The notes under the pieces: model-generated
The model's database searches: none
What the model was told of the DNA's origin: nothing
Seen by the model: only the letters and a program-made list of their open reading frames with translations
Assembly (NCBI RefSeq): GCF_030272615.1
Contig: NC_081405.1
Span: 24,911,272-24,975,271 of the forward strand
Origin: Cryptomeria japonica
Lineage: Eukaryota; Streptophyta; Pinopsida; Cupressales; Cupressaceae
DNA: 64,000 nucleotides
Direction of reading: 5' to 3'
Part shown: positions 57,059 through 64,000 of the stretch, in pieces
Position numbering within the stretch: position 1 is the first letter of the stretch
Layout: each line of letters starts with the position of its first letter
Program-made: the position numbers and the translations under genes

Positions 57059-59534
57059 TGCTGGTAAACAGATTTGTCTCTCACAATTTATTTAACTTTT
57101 ATACTCCTTAGCCCTAGAAATGAAAGACAAATTTCACCATATAGTTGGAAAATCATCGTATTGATTAACCTCTAAATTAAGGTACAACTCCCTTTAATAG
57201 ATATTCAATTAGCTCCAAATTACATACAACCAATATTATACTTTTCACAAGAAAGTACAAAAAAGGTAATTATATTCACCAATCAATACCAAATGAACAC
57301 AAGCATTGATTCATATATAATTCTTTGTGTAAAGTCAACAGACTTCAAATGTACGCTAAAACAAAATGAAAACCTTAAAAGATGAATCTCACTGATATTT
57401 TCTGCACATATAGAAAGCTATGACAGATTATTTCTTGAAATAGATTCTCACATAAATCAAATTTCAAACACCAAACACACAGATTTGAAGCCAAAGATAA
57501 ACTATCATTTGATTTTCATTCATAACTGATCATCAACTTCCAACAAATACATAAAGTATTCAGTCAAAATTAAAGAGATAGTTTTTCAAAAACTTAGCAG
57601 GTAGGCGTAAAGTCATTACAAAGCTTATAAATAGGCCCTCAGACCAATAATTCAACCAAAGGTAAAATTAACTCCAAATGAGTTAATGAGAAATTGTCCT
57701 AACTGCATAACTGAAAATAAAAAGAAAGCTAGACACACTAGCATACAACTGCCAGCAGTGCTAGTCATGTAGTTGATTCTGTTTCAGTTGGATTGCTTGG
57801 ATTGCTATTTTGGGCGAACACCATAACCACCTTCGCTGCACTCCACTCTCGATGAACCCTCAAGAATTCCTAGATTACCACTACATGTGGCAGGCTGATA
57901 TGAATTACCCTTTGCTTCTAGAGTTCCTTCTTTCTTTTCACTAGTTGCACTTTATCTCTATGAGAGTCCAAGTGATGTAGACATATTGTAAGCATCAACT
58001 CCACTTTAGCTATCTTCATAAAATCTTCCATGGCTAAAGACTTTTCCATCTTAATCTGTTTAATGTGGCTACTGAATAGATTGACCATTTCTGTTGTATC
58101 TTCCAAAGTTTGGCCATCCTATTTAAGCAATTGAACATCTACACAGCGCAGATCCTTTTGCATGGTTGTTCTTAGGGTTGTTATATCATCTTGCAGACTG
58201 ACAGACTCACTATGACCTTGCTCAATGATTTGATTATGCCACTCTATACTTTCTTTATATATGAACATTATATCTTCATCTAATCCTGGCACTTGTCTTT
58301 TGGCAAGAAAATTCATCAAGCCATAGCACTGAATATCACACATTTGCCTTGATATCTCTGCCTATTTATTCTTTTCATTCTACCATGCGATTAAGTTAGC
58401 GTCCAATTCCTTGGTAACATCATTGGCATCTTTCAAAATTTGAACTAAATCTGATATATAATTAGTTCCTTGATGCACAATTGATGTATGCCACTCAGAG
58501 AAAATCTCTACGATCATCTTGTTCCTTTGAACTTCATTCAAGAACTTCTAATTATCAGGGGATTTTAGATTAAAGGGAACAAAGCTTTGGGACAATGGCA
58601 GTGGACTATTCTGTAGAGCATGGATGTATTGAGCCATTTGCATTAAACTCTATTTCAACTCTGATTTATCCTTTTCATTCTTCCAGTTGCGGGAGATAAT
58701 CCTTTTGGTTGAAGTTCTAAATGTTTCACACCAACCGCTCTAGTTCCTACTCCCACATCAACTCGCTCAATAGTATAATCGGCCTCTGAGACAGTGGCAG
58801 CATCCTTATTGGATGTAGGCTTGGCAATATCTGTAGTCCAATGTTTTCTACCCTCATCAAAATCGATCATGGTTTCCACTTTTAGCCGCTTAGGCTTCAT
58901 GGCTCTTCCTAGACATTTACTCACGACATCTTCCATTGACATAGAAATAGGCACAACATTCCTCTTCTTGGTAATTGAATCACTCAACCATTTAGGAGCC
59001 ACAATTAGATCTTTGGATTGCATGGGCGGAGGCCCTCCTAATGTCAGCAGCATAACATTATCTGTATTAGATAGCACATCAAGAACTTGTGAATCCTAGA
59101 CATTAGCATCGACATCAGTCACAACCTTGTTAGCATCAGAAATAGGGTTTGTCATATTGCCTTGTACTTCCTCAACGTCCAAATTAAGAATGAGATGAGC
59201 GGCAGGTGACTGAAAATTCTTCTTGTATCTTGACGTAGTAACTTGGCCACCAATGGAATGTACAGCTTCAAAGTCACATTTTTCCTCCTTTAATCTTAGC
59301 TTGCTTCTTTCCTTCCTCTGTCATCTACAAAACCCCCGTCGCAGTCTATTTTTCTTTCGCTCCAAAAACTTTCCTTAAAACTTATGTTTCACAAATGACA
59401 ATCTCGACAAGACAACTGCTCAATTAAAAACAACCAACAAAATCTTACTCATAATTTTCATAAGTTATCATCATTACTCTTCACTCGTGCGACATTACTC
59501 TGAAATGATCGCAAACAATCATGCATTTAATAAT
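57059..59534 (-). repeat. TatE 5' LTR, outer end cut by GypK
   Basis: At least 2476 bp, aligned with both parts of the 3' LTR. The TATA-like CTATTTATAAGC lies at about 57623-57634 on the minus strand. It keeps the undisturbed ChrF target site at 57809-57813. The match to the 3' LTR stops exactly at the GypK start. Confidence 0.9.
57918..59330 (-). pseudogene. ORF inside the TatE 5' LTR, second copy
   Basis: The same reading frame as in the 3' LTR. The best pieces are 59077-58655 (IVAPKWLSDSITKKRNVVP), 58343-58119 and 58106-57918 (ending VKRKKEL). A one-base deletion near 58720 and several stops break it. Differences from the 3' copy include many amino-acid changes, as expected for neutral decay after insertion. 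Confidence 0.7.
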
Positions 59535-60990
59535 TGTAGACACATAAAAGTTACACAATGAATTAAGTGAATTTTATTCATTTAATTATTCTTAAATCTT
59601 CTAATTAATTAAATTAAGATTTAATTAATATACCATTCTTCTATCTAAGCCATTTAATTAAATTCACATTTAATTAAATCCCCCTTCTAACACATTTAAT
59701 TAAATTTACATTTAATTAAAATCCCCCTTCTAGCCCATTTAATTAAATTTAAATTTAATTAAAATCCCCTCACTTGCAAAATCCTACAAATGCAAATTTG
59801 CAACCACAATTGAAATAAATTAATTTTATTTTAATTAAATTCTTTTTTCCTCATCCACTTGCATTTTCTTACATCTCCCACTTTCATCCTAACCCTATTC
59901 CTAATTTCTTCTAGAATCCATCTAATCCTAATCAATTAACCTAAACCCATCCATTATCCCTTTTCCCTAAATTTGAGGAGGTCACTTCTCAAATTTGGAG
60001 TAAAGTCTTCAAAAGGCATTAAAGCCTTTATGCCTTCAACAAGCTAACTTGTTGAATACCCCCAAATTTGGAAGGACTCTTACAAATTTGTCCCCAAAGT
60101 CTTCAAACCATTAATGGTTAACTAACCCTTAGTGGCATGGTTAGAGAATATTTGACTAACTCAACCTTCATCTAACCCAAGGGTCTCATCAAGCATTCAT
60201 TGCTTTGACCATGGTTATCCCTTTAACCCTTGCACAAGAGTTTATCCTTTGGGTAAAACCTTTATCTATTGGATAACCCTAACCTAACCTTAACCCTTAC
60301 CTTCTAAGGTAGCCATGAGGTCTTCTCAAGCATTTAATGCTTCTTACATCTCCTCTCAAGCAGTCTCTTGTTGACAATTGTCACCATTTCATTGGTGAGA
60401 ATTGTAAACATGGATTGATAACTTTCAATCCTAACCCTTTATAAGATCATCCAATCTTGACCATCCATTGCCCTATTTTTCCTATAAAAAGAGCCCATTC
60501 CTTCTTCAAAAAAATCAAGTCTTTGTGCATCAAACTTATAGTCTCATAATATTAAGCATATTATCTCTCTTTGATAGAATAGCATGTTAGATCATTTTGA
60601 TAGCATTATCATGTTAATCTCATATCATGTTAGCTTTATCTTAGTATCATTTTCATACTAGTTTAAGCTTCATATCAATATCTTGCATCCTATCATTATC
60701 TAGTTTCATATCTAAATCATCACTAGGATCTTGGTTGCATTCCATTTAGATCTTAGAATCATAAATCTCGTTCTTTAGGTTGTCATCTTAAAGAATCAAG
60801 TGCTCTTCCAAGTTGAGAGCCACCTTGAATCTTGAAGATCCTTGGAGATAGAGGAACATGGAACGATTTTAAGAGTTTAGATTCTTTTTAACTTGCTTTG
60901 TTTGGATTTCTAACCTCTAATGCAATGTTTAATGTGTGTGTTTGAATTATTTTCTCCTCTTGCAGGTTGACACCACATTTTTGACATACA
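59535..60990 (+). repeat. GypK 5' LTR
   Basis: TGTAGACACATAAAAG to GACATACA, 1456 bp. Near the start are three tandem AT palindrome units of about 45 bp (CATTTAATTAAATT...CATTTAATTAAAATCCCC) at about 59640-59770. A TATA box, CCTATAAAAAG, is at 60481-60491. Confidence 0.9.
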
Positions 60991-60994
60991 TTTC

Positions 60995-61012
60995 TGGCAC
61001 CCACCGTGGGGC
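60995..61012 (+). promoter_or_regulatory. GypK primer-binding site
   Basis: TGGCACCCACCGTGGGGC, four bases after the LTR end. The tRNA is not assigned. Confidence 0.9.
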
Positions 61013-61078
61013 ACGTCCCTAAAAATAACATCATTTTTTATGCAGATAGAAGACAAGAATCACGCGAAGATATCAGAA

Positions 61079-61290
61079 TAGTGCATCCAAAACTTTCTAT
61101 TGCACATTTGTGCTAAACTTTAGTGCATAGTAACCATCTTTTAGCGCATCTGATCTTCTTTTTGGCGCATCTCCTTTTCTGCTTGTCAAATGCATAAGAA
61201 CACCATTTTAGCGCATTCGGGACACATAATAGCGCATAGACATTATTTCTTAGTGCATTTGTTCAATAGTTTAGCACATAGAGTTGGCAG
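61079..61290 (+). repeat. 21-bp phased TAGCGCAT array, block 1
   Basis: An 8-bp core TAGCGCAT or a close variant starts at 61079, 61100, 61121, 61142, 61163, 61188, 61209, 61230, 61251 and 61272. All steps are exactly 21 bp except one of 25. The 13 bp between cores are poorly conserved. Most core variants are G to A or C to T changes at the two CG positions. Confidence 0.9.
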
Positions 61291-61337
61291 AGGCAAAATT
61301 TTATGACAAAGTAAAAAATTAGGCTTGTGGGAGGTAG

Positions 61338-61457
61338 AATATATATGGAATATAACATTTAAGTATAAGTCTCATAATCCTCTTCTCATAATCCTAGAAG
61401 AGGATTATGAGAAGAGGATTATGAGACTTATACTTTAAGTTATATTCCATATATATT
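61338..61457. repeat. Near-perfect 120-bp inverted repeat (hairpin)
   Basis: Arms 61338-61395 and 61401-61457 pair almost completely around a 5-base loop (AGAAG). The only break is a small indel region (ACATTTAAG against ACTTAAAG). Each arm holds a doubled ATAATCCTCTTCT-like word. No clear target duplication is seen. It could be a small foldback or MITE-like insert or a local inverted duplication. Confidence 0.93.
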
Positions 61458-63329
61458 GTCAGGATGTTTGAGAGGGGTTTCTGACCTCTAGGAGTTGTAA
61501 TGCAAAATCTAGTTTTTGGAAGATCCTCCAAAATTTAGACTTAGTCAAATTTCAGGGCATTTCAGGATCAGAATTGTAAAATTTGTAACAAAGATCAGAA
61601 TTTAGGCTTGTGTAAGCCCACACTAACATTTGATCACTAATTGTGTGCAGGTTCTAATCTTTTTTGTGCAGGGGAAGGAGTTAGTTTAGAGGCTTTAATT
61701 TTCTTTTTTTACTTTCTTTCAACAAAAGTTGGTTAAAAAGAATCCACTCTCCCTTATTGTACAAGTTAAAATAAACCTCACATTTTATTTTGGAGTGCAT
61801 AAAATGAACCTCAAACTTGTTTTTGGTGCTTACAAGAAAATTCATCTTTCTTTATTGCAAGGTAAAAAGAACAACTAAACAAACCTTTCATTCCTACAAG
61901 TTAGGAAAAACATTTTGTTTGGAGCTCTAAAAAGAACAAGCAAACTTACTTTTATCAAGGTTAAAACAAACTTCACCTTCCTTTGGTGCCTAAAAGGATC
62001 AATCTCAATTCATTTCAAAAGGAAAAAGAACCTCATCTTCATTTGATGCAAAACAAAGAGGGAAAACTTTCCCCTATCGACTTTAATTTTGTTGACCAAC
62101 ATCATGATTTACTTTGTTGACCAGGCTTATTTTTCAAAGGTTTTTGGAAATACACACTTTTCTATGAAGGGTTAAAAGGGACACCATGCTTTTTGGAGCA
62201 ACATCTCCAAGTAGAAGTTAACAAATCATTGTCTTGAAGGCTAAAAAGAACCTTGTTTGTCTTGTCTCGAAAGTTGAAGGTATATGATCTCCCCTTAACT
62301 GGGTGATCAAAAAGTCAAACCACTCTTAAGCTTTCTATACTTCAAGCATTTACATCCTTTAGCAGACCTGCCTTGCCAAGGGGTTGAAAAACTCTTAAAG
62401 CCATTCTTTGGCCGGTGTGAAGGGAATGACCTAAGTGGGAAATGACTTTGACGCCAAGTGTTCCAACCCACTATAATCAAAAGTGGAGGTTGACGAAAGT
62501 CCCTTCAACGGTTTTGCTCAGCGATTAGCCTTCCCCCAGTATCTTTATGATGCGTAAAGCCTTTGTTCTAAAGGTTGGAAAGCCTCCCAAGGGAGTTTAT
62601 CACTAAAGACCGAATGGAAGCCTGATTACGAACCTTAGCATTAGAAAATTTGAGCTGAGTCAGTTGCCAAACATTGGCAATATCATAGTGCAAGGGTGGG
62701 GAAGAATCCGCCCCGAAGATTACTCACCATATATCTCCCAAGATAACTACTCAATTGTGAAGCAATTCACTTTGAGTTAATTTCTAGCAAAAGGCGAAAA
62801 AATGGGCGCCCCCTAAGGGGTGACAAGGTTGTTTGAGCTAATAGAGTATCGAGACTAGTGGGCTATGATATTGTCAATGACCTTTGAATAAAGAGTCTAT
62901 CTGATGTGTCTTTTGTTGTGAATCAAACTAGTGATAACATCGGGGATTTGAACACATCCTCAAAAGAACATACACTCAATGTTTAGCATTAGGATGACCA
63001 TTATCTTCATGTGTGCTATGTATTCTTTTCATAAATGTTAAAATATCTTGCAAAGTATCCAACAATCAAACTCTAAAGTCACTTCAAAACAAGGAAAAAT
63101 CATAAAGTGGAGAAGATTTCCAAATCCAACAAAGCATCTTTTGAGATGGTTATCAACATTTCAACTATCTTTAGGAAAGACTTTCATCCAACAAGATCAG
63201 GGGAATATCAAACCAAGTAATCAAGAGTTTATTCGACTTAGTAAGCTTGAGTATCCAAAACAAAATCATCCATCAAAATCACAAATGTTAAAATTCAAAA
63301 ACAACAAAAACAGAGCAATCATGGCAGTT
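61458..63329 (+). other. GypK leader, no gene recognised
   Basis: About 1.9 kb without a supported ORF. The ORF at 63048-63332 (94 codons, Lys/Asn/Gln-rich) has no recognised domain; it could be the start of gag or chance. Stretches near 62340-62900 resemble a structured leader but I can assign nothing. Confidence 0.4.
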
Positions 63330-63692
63330 TAGCACGTAGGAGCAACTTCCTAGCGCATCTGGAACATTCTCTAGCGCATACAAGCCAAATCTTAGCACTT
63401 TCATAAGTCAAAATAGCGCATAACCAATATCATACTGGTGAAATTTTAGGTAGTGCTTGTCAGCATCAGTCTAGCGCATTTAGACATCAGTGTAATGCAT
63501 TCGAGGCATACCATAACATTTTGAGCTCAAACAATAGCGTGTAATTGAAACATATTAGCGCGTAATCTATTCAGACCAATCAAAATCAAACAATCTGAGT
63601 TAGCGCATAGCAAAGGAAGCTTAGTGCATTAGGGTCTTCCTGTAGCACATTTGGATCATTCTTTAGCGTATCTAGTCTCTGGCTTAGCGCAT
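63330..63692 (+). repeat. 21-bp phased TAGCGCAT array, block 2
   Basis: Cores start at 63330, 63351, 63372, 63393, 63414, then 63451, 63472, 63493, 63514 (weak), 63535, 63556, then 63601, 63622, 63643, 63664 and 63685. Steps within runs are exactly 21 bp; the two gaps are 37 and 45 bp. Cores are TAGCGCAT or variants such as TAGTGCAT, TAGCACAT and TAGCGTAT. Confidence 0.9.
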
Positions 63693-63734
63693 GGTCAAAA
63701 CTCAAAAAACCAAAGAGCAAAACAAGCCTTTCTG

Positions 63735-63753
63735 AAAAAAAAAAAAAAAAAAA
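63735..63753. repeat. Poly-A run
   Basis: Nineteen consecutive A bases just after array block 2; no sign that it is a retroposon tail. Confidence 0.9.
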
Positions 63754-64000
63754 TTTCAAACTTCTTGAGTATCCTTTCAGGTCCAATATCAAACATGACC
63801 ATAAGAAATCAAATCAGCAACACCAAAGAAATCATTTCCAAATCAATCAAGTCAGTCTTAGAACAAATTTGTCGATCTTAAACTAGCCAGAGATAAACAC
63901 TTTTTCCTATCAAAATCAGGTTACATCATCACACTGATCAAAAGGTCCGCCATCCAATAGATTCTATCAAACAAACAACATACAAAGTTTAAACCTTAAC

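Larger units (their letters stand above)
31991..59534 (-). mobile_element. TatE: Gypsy element with long coding LTRs, holding nested insertions
   Basis: On the minus strand: 5' LTR 57059-59534, primer site, gag, protease, extra RNase H, RT, RNase H, integrase, then the 3' LTR 47815-49541 plus 31991-32745. The 3' LTR is split by ChrF and the integrase by a solo LTR. The outer end of the 5' LTR is cut by GypK. The left end (TGTTGATAAACAG) and the inner end of the 5' LTR (TGCTGGTAAACAG) match. TSD cannot be tested because the right flank is gone. Confidence 0.88.
59535..64000 (+). mobile_element. GypK: Gypsy element, LTR and start of internal region
   Basis: LTR 59535-60990, primer site, then 3 kb without a recognisable gag before the window ends. 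The primer-site type (TGGCACCCACCGTGGGGC) is common in plant Gypsy elements. It starts inside the end of the TatE LTR. The TSD cannot be checked because the other end lies outside. Confidence 0.85.

Noticed and set aside
59535-60990. This LTR as the missing 3' LTR of TatD
   Set aside because: Only the first bases and the AT-rich style match the TatD LTR. It is followed by a primer site, so it is the 5' LTR of another element.
63330-63692. The 21-bp array as a CRISPR-like repeat-spacer array
   Set aside because: The conserved part is only 8 bp, the spacers are 13 bp, and the host is a plant. It is a degenerate tandem array.

Overview
This is plant nuclear DNA made almost entirely of LTR retrotransposons inserted into one another. 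I see no intact host gene, tRNA, rRNA or CRISPR array. Athila-like and Tat-like Ty3/Gypsy elements, a chromovirus, several Copia-type elements, a TRIM, LTRs of 0.9-2.5 kb and low GC all point to a large seed-plant genome. A gymnosperm is my guess, but the species cannot be fixed from this sequence.

Left part (1-22634). The 3' end of a Copia element (CopA, + strand, 1-2144) abuts a broken Athila-like element (GypA, - strand, 2150-6858 and 19474 to about 20450). GypA is split by a complete 12.6 kb Tat-like element (TatB, - strand, 6859-19473) with matching LTRs, a 5-bp target duplication (AAACC) and a nearly continuous pol. Between its pol and its 3' LTR, TatB carries an antisense, apparently spliced gene resembling the plant mobile domain (PMD) family. 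A decayed Copia gag and LTR (CopC, - strand, about 20450-22634) follows.

Middle part (22635-31990). TatD (+ strand) has an LTR, a candidate primer site, a three-copy repeat of about 290 bp, gag, a zinc knuckle and protease, but its RT, RNase H and integrase are gone. A 356-bp solo LTR (TSD TATCC) interrupts its gag.

Right part (31991-59534). TatE (- strand) has LTRs of at least 2.48 kb with a 471-codon sense reading frame inside U3. Its pol order is protease, extra RNase H, RT, RNase H, integrase. A chromovirus (ChrF, - strand, 32746-47814, TSD TCTAG) sits in its 3' LTR. ChrF contains a 344-bp TRIM (33248-33591) and a complete 6.8 kb element (NonG, 39322-46122, TSD GTCTC). NonG has no polymerase but two long ORFs of its own. 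A 989-bp solo LTR (51192-52180, TSD GTAAC) splits the TatE integrase.

Right edge (59535-64000). A further Gypsy element (GypK, + strand) begins in the end of TatE's LTR and leaves the window. Its internal region holds a near-perfect 120-bp hairpin and two blocks of a degenerate 21-bp repeat with a TAGCGCAT core.

Insertion order from nesting: CopC is older than TatD and probably GypA; GypA is older than TatB and CopA; TatD is older than TatE; TatE is older than ChrF, the solo LTR in its integrase, and GypK; ChrF is older than NonG and the TRIM. The best candidates for something undescribed are NonG, the LTR-resident ORF of TatE, the antisense spliced gene of TatB and the 21-bp phased array of GypK.
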